This document shows positions 39,701 through 48,224 of a DNA stretch of 64,000 nucleotides, in pieces. Position numbers and translations under genes: made by a program. The stretch is taken from positions 14,831,001-14,895,000 of the forward strand of contig NC_046681.1 in assembly GCF_009870125.1 (NCBI RefSeq), in the 5' to 3' direction. Under the pieces are notes generated by a model, which was not told where the DNA came from, searched no databases, and saw nothing but the letters and a program-made list of their open reading frames with translations. The first letter of the stretch is position 1. Every line of letters starts with the position of its first letter. This stretch comes from Drosophila pseudoobscura. Taxonomy: Eukaryota; Arthropoda; Insecta; Diptera; Drosophilidae.

Positions 39701-39731
39701 GCTGAAGCAAGAACCGGAAACGGGCTACTGA
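15618..39731 (+). CDS. Hnf4: Hepatocyte nuclear factor 4 nuclear receptor
   Basis: The common coding exons are 37471-38415, 38482-38619, 38703-38939, 39013-39618 and 39685-39731, with all junctions in phase. With the first exon 15618-15711 the protein is 688 aa. The DNA-binding domain starts at Cys144 with two C4 zinc fingers and the P-box CDGCKG. It is followed by the ERDRIS hinge and a ligand-binding domain ([35 protein letters not shown]). The C-terminal F region is Ser/Gln-rich and ends LKQEPETGY, which contains a consensus sumoylation core (LKQE). HNF4 binds DNA as a homodimer and, in flies, controls lipid catabolism and mitochondrial/glucose homeostasis genes. The gene spans about 29 kb, with the signal AATAAA at 40353-40358. 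Confidence 0.97.
16332..20346 (+). mobile_element. DINE-1/Helentron-like element expanded by an internal minisatellite
   Basis: The ends are an exact 15-bp inverted pair: TTTATACCCGATACT at 16332-16346 and AGTATCGGGTATAAA at 20332-20346. Inside the right end are the hallmarks of DINE-1 (INE-1, mini-me) elements: a (GGAC/AGAC)n tract, a conserved GATCAAGAATATAT block, and CACAAATCTAATATACCC. A diverged second copy of about 300 bp (about 16555-16905 versus 20010-20340, same orientation) flanks the tandem array on the left. No replicase frame is present, so the element is nonautonomous. It lies in the intron between Hnf4 first exons A and B. Confidence 0.75.
16905..19917 (+). repeat. 3-kb AT-rich minisatellite (38/39-bp unit)
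   Basis: About 75-80 head-to-tail units of 38 or 39 bp contain TTGTTATTATAA followed by (T/C)GTTATTCTTGATTTTT. Two length classes alternate, ending ATTTTTTT or ATTTTTATT. One dinucleotide position varies among TC, TT and CT. Each unit holds the small hairpin AATAA-TTG-TTATT. Units are very similar across the array, so it has been homogenised recently. Confidence 0.97.
20347..25724. other. Hnf4 intronic DNA
   Basis: No gene is supported. It contains a (GCTGCC)n-like tract near 20455, a GT run near 21446, ATC/TCA repeats near 22360, GA runs near 22665 and 23290, and a CTGTCT microsatellite at about 24424-24462. A weak local duplication links about 23380-23500 with about 23590-23730 (shared TTCTGTCTTTCGAATT). 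The open frames here, including a 140-codon one with a Asp/His-rich repeat near 23790, look like low-complexity artefacts. Confidence 0.5.
25725..25898 (+). CDS. Small ORF, 57 aa, with one hydrophobic helix
   Basis: The ATG at 25725 has a good Drosophila context (GAACATGG). The frame encodes a charged N-terminus of about 25 residues followed by about 25 hydrophobic Val/Ala/Gly residues and a short polar tail (YNK). It would be a single-pass microprotein. It lies about 1 kb upstream of Hnf4 first exon B and may be an upstream ORF of that transcript. The coding sequence is a GTC/GTT-rich trinucleotide tract, so the hydrophobic helix could arise from repeat composition alone. Confidence 0.25.
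   Translation: MGLKERATPSYTHRHREFPVDRLAVRLSGAFVVAAASAAAFVVVVGVAGVGFYIYNK
26745..26853 (+). CDS. Hnf4: Hnf4 alternative first coding exon B (MYASML start)
   Basis: The ATG at 26745 opens 36 codons plus one base, ending in G|GTGAGT at 26853/26854. The phase fits exon 37471 exactly, giving a 693-aa isoform. The peptide is acidic at its end ([14 protein letters not shown]) and could act as an activation-type segment. Upstream lie an A-rich CAA/CAG leader (26405-26620) and repeated GTATC motifs (about 26250-26268), so a separate promoter at about 26.2-26.4 kb is likely. It is reminiscent of the P1/P2 promoter usage of vertebrate HNF4A. Confidence 0.75.
26854..36212. other. Long Hnf4 intron
   Basis: No secure gene is seen. 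Low-complexity sites include (CTGTG)n near 28073-28102, a (CAGATA)n tract at about 30295-30360, a GGTCACC/GGTCAGC direct repeat at 31314-31341, a G13-type run at about 32896, and CATA/GTATGT tracts at 34686 and elsewhere. Two minus-strand open frames at 31017-31289 and 31392-31763 are unsplit but match no family I know. A possible noncoding exon ends at a TTTCAG|GTGAGG donor near 35305. Confidence 0.45.
29346..29570 (+). CDS. Small intronic ORF, 74 aa, uncertain
   Basis: ATG in a good context (GTCAAAATGA) lies 13 bp after a perfect DRE TATCGATA (29326-29333). The product is Lys/Tyr/Leu-rich with no recognisable domain, signal peptide or membrane segment, and includes an A10 run in its coding sequence. 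I do not recognise it. It may be chance, and the DRE is the only reason to list it. Confidence 0.15.
   Translation: MKVEKLSLIFEYQTLEYDLPSPKKKHTKISPRLSVQESENNILTLDKRYCCYYSYVDFMLYLFQADLYSLKDYV
36213..36408. mobile_element. Short DINE/Helentron-like element with inverted ends
   Basis: It is bounded by TTGATACCCTT (36213-36223) and the exact inverse AAGGGTATCAA (36398-36408). Next to the right end is a 7-bp stem hairpin ATACCCT-CTGCA-AGGGTAT (36387-36405). This matches the common Drosophila terminus GATACCCTTGCAGAGGGTAT. It is about 196 bp long with no coding capacity, inserted about 250 bp upstream of Hnf4 first exon C. Confidence 0.6.
36662..36851 (+). CDS. Hnf4: Hnf4 alternative first coding exon C (MVRKSG start)
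   Basis: The ATG at 36662 opens 63 codons plus one base, ending at G|GTGTGT (36851/36852). Phase 1 again fits exon 37471, giving a 720-aa isoform. The peptide is strongly basic, with Arg runs at each end ([11 protein letters not shown] near residue 50), suggesting an extra nuclear-localisation or nucleic-acid-binding segment. An initiator-like TCAGTT lies at about 36649, which would leave a very short leader. GTGTGT is a weaker donor than in exons A and B. Confidence 0.55.
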
Positions 39732-40380
39732 TCGGAAACGGTGGATAAAACCGCATCGTATCTTACTAATGGTGCAATAGTATGCTATAGGAATCACACC
39801 ACACCCCAAATCCACAATCCACACTTCTCCCACCCCACACATACAGGCCCCATCTTGCTGTACACATAAACCCCGCCAAGTGCTATACAGAAATGAAATG
39901 AAAAACTTACTTAATTGTTATGCCTTGAAACCTTTTTGATACTTTTTACTAGCTCTTAAGTAGGTATTTTGGAAATTGTTGCTTAATTTTTAAATGTTTA
40001 ACGCAGTTGCAATCTATTTTTGGAGTCAATATTCTGCTCAAGAACTATATTACTATGATATATGTATACAACATACACACTACACCATTATAATATATAC
40101 ATAGATATATACCATTTAGCATGTAATACTGAGTTTGTTGGTTATTTGGTTACGTTACCTTCTTATCCTTGTGCGTGGATCGATCACAAAGCGTACAGCT
40201 CGTACAGGCCATGCAATATATTGTTTTAGGTTAGGGTGTTGTCTAGAATATGCGCTGAAAGTGTAAAATACGAGTATCTTTAAAGCTAAGCGAAGAACTA
40301 TTTTTATATGAGTATGTATAAAATACAAAAATAGCTGTAAGATGGCTGAATGAATAAAAAACAAAATCAAAAATTACATA
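39732..40380 (+). terminator. Hnf4 3'UTR and polyadenylation signal
   Basis: This is AT-rich 3'UTR with AATAAA at 40353-40358. It faces the end of the convergent Trs23 gene about 300 bp away. The intervening 40381-40680 holds no gene. Confidence 0.6.
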
Positions 40381-40682
40381 AACCAAATGTAAATCATTTT
40401 AATTTCGTGTGTCAGACCAGCTAGCAATAAATGCTTATGGTCCACTATGGCACACGTAGCGTCACGATTGAATTTTTTGAAGTGCGCTATATCTGGGCTC
40501 TGGAGGGTCACACATATTTGCCAATTGCGAACAGATCGAAACTGAAAACCAGAGAGACATCAGATTACACCTACCGTATCGTATAGCCACTCCAATCGAC
40601 TATAGAATCGGTTCGTAATAAAGAAGATTGGATAGCAACAGGTTCCTCATTTCGATAACAGAGTATAAAATGTATTTAACGT

Positions 40683-41401
40683 TTATTTATCAATATTGCT
40701 AATGCCCGTCTTCTCCACCTGCGCGAGGAGCTCCTGCAACTTATTATCGAAGAGCTCGCACCGAATCGGCATCTCCAGCGAGTAGAAGGGGTTTTTAAGG
40801 ACGTAATCCGAGTAAAGCTCGTAGACCTTGCGTAGCAGCAGATCGATGCCGTTTAGCCCCGTCTCTGAGATCACAATGAACTTGATGCCGGTGAGTGTTT
40901 GGAAGCAGTGCAGCGTAAAGGTGTCCGCCTCTAGCAGCTCGATGCCGGAGCTCTTTGGCTCGGGGCTCAGTTGGCTGGCGATGGCGAACAGCGGATAGAA
41001 CATGCTCGCCAGGAAGATCTTCTCGTTGGTGGTCGTCTTGGGGCGGCTGAACTTCAGGTTTATGGGATAGTTCTCCGCGGCCTCCAAAGTCGTTTTCACG
41101 TCGCGCCCATCGTCCAGGGTTATGCCATTAACAGGAATCCCATTCACGGCCACCAGGACGTGGCCCACTAGAAAGCCAAAAATGGGTACAGAGAATTAGA
41201 GAGCATTAAGCCAAGAAAACGCCTACCGTTTATTCCATCTTTCCGGTTAAAGGCCACCGACACCTTCTTGGAGTCGTAGTCGAGCACCAGGTCCAGGGGA
41301 TATGTGAATGTCTTCTCGTGCTCGATGCGGGGTACATGGTTGTCCAGGTTGAAAATAAGGCCACCCGATTTGCTAACTATATAGACGCCATAGATAATCA
41401 T
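40683..41401 (-). CDS. Trs23: TRAPP complex subunit Trs23 / TRAPPC4
   Basis: Two exons, 41401-41227 and 41167-40683, are joined in phase 1 by a 59-bp intron and give about 219 aa, the usual TRAPPC4 length. The N-terminal [15 protein letters not shown] is the first longin strand. An inserted PDZ-like segment follows ([11 protein letters not shown]). The C-terminal longin half contains [10 protein letters not shown] and the [18 protein letters not shown] motif. TRAPPC4 is a core subunit of the TRAPP tethering complexes that act as Rab1/Ypt1 exchange factors in ER-Golgi traffic. The AATAAA at 40682-40687 overlaps its stop codon. Confidence 0.96.
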
Positions 41402-41451
41402 GGCTTAATTGTTGCAATTTTTGTGAGGAATGTTTTTGTGTTGATTGGTGT

Positions 41452-41462
41452 TCAGTGTGACC
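41452..41462 (-). promoter_or_regulatory. Ohler motif 1 at the Trs23 start
   Basis: On the minus strand the sequence reads CGGTCACACTG, the motif-1 consensus of housekeeping fly promoters, about 50-60 bp upstream of the Trs23 ATG. It is followed upstream by several (G)GTAT(A)TTT repeats that commonly accompany this motif. No TATA box is present. Confidence 0.6.
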
Positions 41463-41579
41463 GATAAAATATACCGTCCGACCCTCAGAAAAATACCGAA
41501 ACATACCGTCTCATTTAAAAAATATACCGTAAATATACTGACGATTTGAACTTTAAATTTACATATTCCACATTTTTGA

Positions 41580-41700
41580 TCTTCCGTGGAATATTACTAG
41601 CTATGTAGACCATATAGCCAAGAGCACATAATTTTATACGATTGATGAATCAATTTTCTACTTGACTGGCCTATACTGAATACTTGCTTTTATTGGATTT
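41580..41700 (-). repeat. Dispersed repeat, copy 2 (MITE-like)
   Basis: This is the reverse-complement partner of 10010-10135. It lies just upstream of the motif-1 promoter of Trs23, and the GGTATATTT-type motifs abut it. A promoter built partly from a short element is possible. Confidence 0.6.
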
Positions 41701-41799
41701 CTATATAACGTTGAAAATGAAATGTAATAGATTAAAAAGTATTGGTCATCCTGTTGGTGTTGCCAAACAGATTAGGTTGTGGATATATCGCAGGGACAT

Positions 41800-41850
41800 C
41801 CTGTCGATACACGCAATCGATATACCGATATTTGTGTAGTCGATATATAC
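41800..41850 (+). promoter_or_regulatory. DRE-like cluster upstream of PrBP
   Basis: Three ATCGATA/TCGATA-type matches to the DREF element occur within 45 bp: GTCGATAC near 41803, AATCGATATA near 41817, and AGTCGATATA near 41839. They lie about 170-210 bp upstream of the PrBP ATG. This arrangement is typical of a TATA-less housekeeping promoter. Confidence 0.45.
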
Positions 41851-41998
41851 ATCGTTATTAAACAGCTGTTCGCTGGCACTAGAATTAAAAATAAACATAA
41901 TATAATTGATTTTCTACCCAAAAATATTGAAGTCGACGAGCTGCGCAAAGTGGCCGCTCTCTTGGTTGTGCACAGGATTGAGACTGAAAGTGACGTGA

Positions 41999-42466
<468 letters not shown>

Positions 42467-43389
42467 ATGAATGTGAGTCAGCGTCGGTCGGCCCACACTC
42501 GCACACGGCCAGGTGTTCACTCTTCACACTCGCCCACAAACATATGTATACATATACATAAGTCTATATATATATAGATCTTCTGCAATTCTGCCCGTTG
42601 CTAATGCACAACCAACGTCTCAAAATGTTCTCCGCGAAACGGGAGAAGTTCTCTTCTCTTTGAAGTTTCTGCATTTCAATGCAATTGTTAGTGCGTTTGT
42701 AGTTCTAGATGAATGCATTTTAATATAATTTTACACGATACATACTATATTAATTTATTAATAAAGCGTTAACGAATGTAATATGCACACATACGATTAT
42801 CAACACCTTCTAGAAATCTAAGTGAAAAAACGAATGTATCTGCAAGCAAAACTATTCAATTTAGATTAGAAATGGCTTAGCATAATGGTATTTGTCATTT
42901 CTCATTTGCTTTGGCTTTGGCATTGGCTTCGATTTGATAATACCATACCCATTGGCGCCAGATCCAGGTCCGACTGATTGGGAGAAAACGCCGTGGGGGT
43001 CTTCGCTGATGGAATTGGTTCTTTGGCAGTGGCTCTATTTTACTAACAACAGCAGCATAATCCTCAAGAACCAATCTAGCTATGGGTACGATTCAATGAA
43101 TATTCATGGAGTGTGTTCGCGAGTTGAGAGGTGGATTTGGATCGGTCGAGAGTTTTGCGAAGGGCAGGAAAAGAGCAAAGAAGAGGCAGAGAGCTGTCAA
43201 CGACTACGACTTGACCCCATTTCATCGCGATGCTGCGGCAGCGGTTCATCTAAAATAGAACTCGTGCCCGGTCAAGAGTCACTCGATAATGCCGAGAAAG
43301 TCTTCTTCGTGGCTAGTGGTCGAAGCAGCCAGCAGTTCTTCTTGTCCCGTCCCTCGCACCACAACAGAACCAAAAAGTGAAGTCTAGAT

Positions 43390-46287
43390 ATGGCAAGGAT
43401 ACGTGGTGGTGTGCTGATCCTCCTGGCTATCGTCCTTCTGGCCCTGGCGGCCAGCAGTCAGGCTGAGAGATCCCAAAACTATCAAAAGCAGAAGCAGCAG
43501 AGGACCAAGCCCGGATCCGCACAGGCTATGGGCAACCACAAGAACAGACGACCCAACAAGAACCAACAGGCGGCCGGGCAGAAGCAGCGACCCAACAAAC
43601 AGAAGCAGCCCCCGCTCCAGCAGCAGAAACCCAGCACTCCCGAGTCGAATGTGTTCACCGCATCGGTGCCCGTTCTGGGCAGGCTCCGTGGTCGGACTTT
43701 GAGCACGGACTGGACTGGCAAGGAAATAATGCAATTCCTCGATGTGCCATACGGAAAGGCAGATCGCTTCAAGGTGAGTTCATATTTGTTCTTGTTCCAG
43801 TTTCTATTCCAAAGGTCAAGGAACTCAAATTCAAAAATATGTTCAAGAAGAATTTCTCTGCTTAAAATTGGTTCCTTATTTTTATATCTTGGCCCTACTG
43901 TCAGAGTCCTCGATAGTATAGTGGTAAAATAGCAGTTTGACGGCAGAAGAAGAAAATCCTCGATAGTATAGTGGTTAGTATCCCCGCCTGTCACGCGGGA
44001 GACCGGGGTTCAATTCCCCGTCGGGGAGGAATGTAGATTTCTTTTTATATTTTTATTCTTTTTTGTTTTGTTTGTTTCTACTAAGAATGTGAATCAAATA
44101 CGTAGAATATCCGGGAGATGATGTTAAACCAAAGGTCATAAAATCATAATACAAGTTTTCTTCAAATCTCTCCAACGAGAAATCAACCCCCAGTATCCCG
44201 CGTGATAGACTTTGGCCAAAAAACCTTCATCCGATGAACGCGAAAAGATTGTGGAACCAGCTAAGAATACTCTAATCTAATACGTCGATTGGTCAGGCGA
44301 CTAAAAATATATATATAAGCTACATTAATAATAACAACAGTTATGATAAATCGAAGCCAAATAGATTAAAATCTAGAGACTTAAAATTAAATTTCATTGG
44401 CTTTAGGCAGCGGAACCGGCTTCTTCCTGGCGGGGCGTTCTTCCCGCCCATCGCCATCACCCCGGATGCCCTTCCATACAGGATCTGCTCAAGTACGCCA
44501 AATTGGAGGAGGACGGCTTCGATGTCGAGGACTGTCTTCGACTCTCCATCAGCACCAAGGCGGTAGGTGAAAATCTCCGCAAGTGAAAATTCTTGATTGA
44601 CTTAGCCTCTGCCTACCGTTCGACAGATGGAGGGAGATCTCTCGCCAGTTATGGTGTACATTCATGGCGACTTCTTCTACGACGGCGACTCCGTGGAAGC
44701 CGCTCCCGGCTATCTGCTGGAGGAGGATGTGGTGCTGGTTTCGGTGCGATACCGATTGGGGCCATTCGGCTTCCTATCGACAATGAGCGACGACATGCCT
44801 GGAAACGCGGCCGTAAGCGACATCATCCTGGCCCTTAAGTGGGTGCAGAAGCACATTTCCTCCTTCGGTGGCGATCCGCAGCGGGTCACTCTCTTCGGCC
44901 AGGTGGGCGGGGCAGCACTTGTCAACGTGCTAACCCTGAGCCCGGCCGTGCCGGCGGGACTCTTCCATCAAGTCATCTACCAGTCGGGCACGGCGCTGTC
45001 GCCCGCCTTTATCACGGACACCCCACTAGCCGCCACCAAGGATATTGCTCGCATCGCCGGCTGCAAGCAGCTAGCTAAGGTGGAGTCGTTGAACAAGTGC
45101 CTGGTTCGACTCAACGCCACTATGCTGCTGGCCGCCTTCAGCATCCATGGCGAGGACAAACCCTCGCTGAGCGGCGGCGCCTATGGCGGTGTCCAGTTGG
45201 TCATCGGTGGACCGTCAGGCATCCTGCCGGAGCATCCGGGCCGACTGCTGGCCGCCGAGAAGTTCCAGGCCTATCCCACAATGGGCGGCAGCGTCAAGCA
45301 TGGCGGTACCTTCATGTTGAGGGGTGAGTGAACACACTGACCCACTTGTATGACCTTGGGACTAAATGTGAATTCACCATCATCTCTGCAGACATATTTG
45401 CGGACAGTTTCAACGAAACAATTCTGGATGACAAGCTGACTGGACGCCAGTACATTGAAACCATTATTGCGCAGGCCAATGGGGCGGATCCCACTGGCTC
45501 CTGGAGTGACTTTGCCGACGAGGAGATCTTCAGTGTCGAGGACATCAAGAACGGCAGCTTCAAACGTCTTACCCCAGGACTGATCGACGTGAGTAGCAAA
45601 TGAACATTTCCGAATGCTAATATTAATAGTCACCGAATGGCCTACCCTGAGCAGCTCTGCACCACGATTTCCCTGAAGAATCCCGTGCTCTTGGTGCTCC
45701 AGGCCAATGCCAAGAAGCTGCCCAACAGTACCTATCTGTACACCTTCGACTACGAGGGGGAGCTGAACCGCTACGGTAGCAGCGATGAGGAGGCCTCTTT
45801 TGTGCCCTTCGACATGGGAGTGTCGCTGACTGACGACAACCTCTACCTCTTCCCCTGGCCACGTTACCAGACGTTAAACTCCAACCGCGACATCAAGGTA
45901 GCCAAGCGGATGGTGGCCCTGTGGACGTCCTTCGCCAAGACGGGAGTACCCGCTGCCCAGGGTCTGCCCTCTTGGGCACCAATGAGCGACGACACGGGAC
46001 CCTATATGCGCATAGGTCGCACGATCAGCTTCGGCGACAACTATCTGGACGAATACCGCATTGCGGTCGAGGAGGTCAAGAAGGGATACAGTCTGGTCAA
46101 CGAGGACTACTATGACCTGGAATCGGCCTTGCTGGCGGCCACCATGCGGGATAGGTTGCCTGACGCCGACGCCGAGGACGATCAGGAGGATGAAGAGGAG
46201 GACAATAATGAGACGACAGCCAATGAGGCGCGCGGCCAAAATTTGGTGTTCATTGCCAAGAAGTCAACGCGGATCCAAAAACAATAG
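43390..46287 (+). CDS. Secreted cholinesterase-like adhesion protein (CG9289-like)
   Basis: Exons 43390-43773, 44407-44562, 44627-45323, 45392-45588 and 45652-46287 sum in phase to 689 aa. Residues 1-25 are a signal peptide (VLILLAIVLLALA). A Lys/Gln/Asn-rich basic stretch follows (about 26-85), then the carboxylesterase fold. Where the nucleophile elbow GxSxG should be, it reads GQVGG (Val273), so it cannot hydrolyse esters. The C-terminus has an acidic Asp/Glu-rich tail. It belongs with glutactin, neurotactin and gliotactin. By gene order it matches D. melanogaster CG9289. The acceptor of exon 5 is less certain: CCCTGAG|CAG is chosen because it keeps frame and gives a 63-bp intron. AATAAA is at 46447-46452. 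Intron 1 carries a tRNA gene. Confidence 0.9.
43907..43925 (+). repeat. 5' fragment of tRNA-Asp
   Basis: Nineteen bases identical to the start of the tRNA gene lie exactly 50 bp upstream of it. The fragment breaks within box A, so it is not a functional gene. It probably arose by a small tandem slip or a tRNA-primed insertion. Confidence 0.75.
43957..44028 (+). tRNA. tRNA-Asp (GTC)
   Basis: The gene is 72 nt. The acceptor stem TCCTCGA/TCGGGGA has one G-U pair. The anticodon stem-loop is CCTGTCACG (anticodon GTC), the T-arm has GGTTCAATTCC, and the A and B boxes are standard. T-rich termination sequence follows within about 15 bp. It lies in intron 1 of the CG9289-like gene on the same strand. 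Confidence 0.98.
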
Positions 46288-46661
46288 CAATTTAATTACT
46301 TGTTTCATTCCACTTAATTTATTTATTCAAGGATGTCATTAAAATGATTTTATGATTCATTTGTACACACTCTGATCACCGAATCAATTAAATGTCTGCC
46401 ATATGGGCAGCAGATACTATTTATCTGAAGTAGACACCCTGGGAAAAATAAAAGTCTTAGCAATTGAAATGAATTTTGATATCAGAAATACTTAGAGGTC
46501 TACCTCCTTATATTACGAGTAAATTTATTTTGTACTTGTAAGCGAATCACTGATAATTAGCAATTCCTACAATTAGATAGATATATGTATGTGTATGCAG
46601 CGCGTCAATCTTATCCTAGAATTTCCACTCACCGAATCAAGGATGTCAAGGATCCTTGCAG

Positions 46662-47162
46662 ATGTCCAGCAATCAGCATATACAGGAGGAAAGACACAAG
46701 CTTGAACATTATTCTACAAATTACCTCAAATGGGCAACAGCAGAAGATCGGAATTTGCAGAATAAATTTTCCTCAATCGAAGCAGTGAAGGAGGTGCCGA
46801 AAGTAATGAAACTGAAGAGCTCCGTTCAGATCGGATCGCGGTTCTTTTACATCGAGCAGAGTAACACAGTCAATTGGGGGGTCAGTTGGGGGGTTATCTG
46901 GCGAGTCCGAGAGCTGAATGCCATTCAAGTAAAGCTCACCAAAGGCCGCAGCTACTATTATCTTGGAATTTCCGATTTGGGCGATGAGGGCAGGTTTGTG
47001 TCGCAGGCCACGGGAATCTTGGCTATTTTTCGAAAGTGGTATCATGGTATCGGCTAAATCGCCCAACCAGACAACAAGAATTATAAGGAACATTGTGTAG
47101 AACTTAAATCACAATGTGGCTATTTGATGAATGACTTACCATGTACTAATAAGATAAGGTGA
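46662..47162 (+). pseudogene. Disabled C-type lectin gene
   Basis: The plus frame reads like the fly secreted C-type lectins (lectin-24/28/29/30 type): a helical N-terminal part (residues EERHKLEHYSTNYLKW...), then IGSRFFYIEQSNTVNW, then ELNAIQVKLTKGRSYYYLGISDLGDEGRFVS, FRKWYHG, and, after an in-frame TAA (47055-47057), QPDNKNYKEHCVEL and YLMNDLPCTN. About 20 residues between NTVNW and ELNAI, including the first conserved Cys, are missing or replaced. No signal peptide exon is visible. AATAAA repeats at 47165 mark the old 3' end. It lies between the two glutactin-like genes. Confidence 0.8.
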
Positions 47163-48150
47163 AGAATAAATAAATAAATTGCATTCAGACTGTTTTCTGT
47201 CGAAGAGGGAAGAGTGTTCGACCACATATTTATTTAAGATATATATCGCATTCACGAACTCGCGAGAGTTCTCCGTATAGATTCCATAAATCATATTTGA
47301 TGTGCCAGAGAGCCAGAGGAATGGATAACTGTTGATTGCGACCAAAATTTGCATAATTATTCGATTAGAAAGATGATCAAGCTCTCATTTGTATGTTCTG
47401 TGTTCAATATAATGCCATGCCTGATTCGATAACTTAATTAAAAGAGAATCAGTTTTAGTCGGGAATATATAATCAGTAAAATAATTTGCTGTAGCTGCTG
47501 TAGCGGGCCTTCCCTTTTCAAACAAGGGAAACTCGTATATCTGAAGAACCTACAGAGATTATTAAGTGCAAAAGTCGCTTTGGACATTAAAGCGTGATAT
47601 TGCTTTCTCCCGCAGCTCGGGATGATTGATAATTCGCGATGGGCCTCGAATACCAGTAGCGAGGAGAATATGGAAAATCAATTTGTAAAATCTAAAATTT
47701 AAAATAGGCAGCGCCCGCAGCTTTTAAGATATTAATTTTTACCCCAGCTCTGCCCGCACTTTCCTCGTGGCCATTGTTGGCGTGAGAAAGACAAACTCAG
47801 CGAATGCCCAATGTTTGCCGGCAAATATTCGCCAGCAAATCAATCTCGGCGCCTAATGACTGACCAGCTGACAAATCAAGTTCGGGCTGTCGGTTTGTTG
47901 GTCTGTCGCCGGGCTTTTCCCTTTTACTTGCCCCGAAGCGCCCGGAGTGGGCAAAAGCGGAGCAGCGAAATTCTTAATTATTTGCATAAATCTATGAATC
48001 GGCAGAGACCGACCACGGGGACAAGGCGTCATTCGTATTTTGGCGTTTTGTCTTAGTCTCTCCGTTTGCGAAATCTTCTTTTGGGTATGTCGGTCAGGTC
48101 TGGGGTGAAACTTCGGGTCAGACCGGACTAAAATCTATTAGACACCACAC
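47163..48150. other. Spacer upstream of the CG9287-like gene
   Basis: No gene is supported. Open frames on both strands are short and match nothing I recognise. Confidence 0.5.
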
Positions 48151-48158
48151 GGCATAGA

Positions 48159-48164
48159 TCAGTC
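48159..48164 (+). promoter_or_regulatory. Initiator of the CG9287-like gene
   Basis: TCAGTC with A+1 at 48161 would give a 64-nt leader before the ATG at 48225. There is no TATA box at -31. A similar initiator, AATCAGTTCC, precedes Glt. Confidence 0.35.
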
Positions 48165-48224
48165 GCGTTTAGTGCGCCATCGAGAGCGCTGGCTTCTTGG
48201 TTTCTTCTGATCGCGTTCTCCAAG

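Noticed and set aside
42892-43380. 162-codon plus-strand frame ending 9 bp before the CG9289-like ATG
   Set aside because: It has no ATG at its start, no recognisable domain and unlike codon use; it is more likely leader and promoter DNA of the esterase-like gene.
45589-45631. Acceptor AATAG at 45627-45631 for the last exon of the CG9289-like gene
   Set aside because: It would make an intron of about 40 bp and put the next exon out of frame with a stop; the acceptor at 45651 keeps frame.
46773-47093. Minus-strand 106-aa frame with a signal-peptide-like start
   Set aside because: It is antisense to the lectin relic, whose plus-strand protein motifs are specific and continue past the stop codon.
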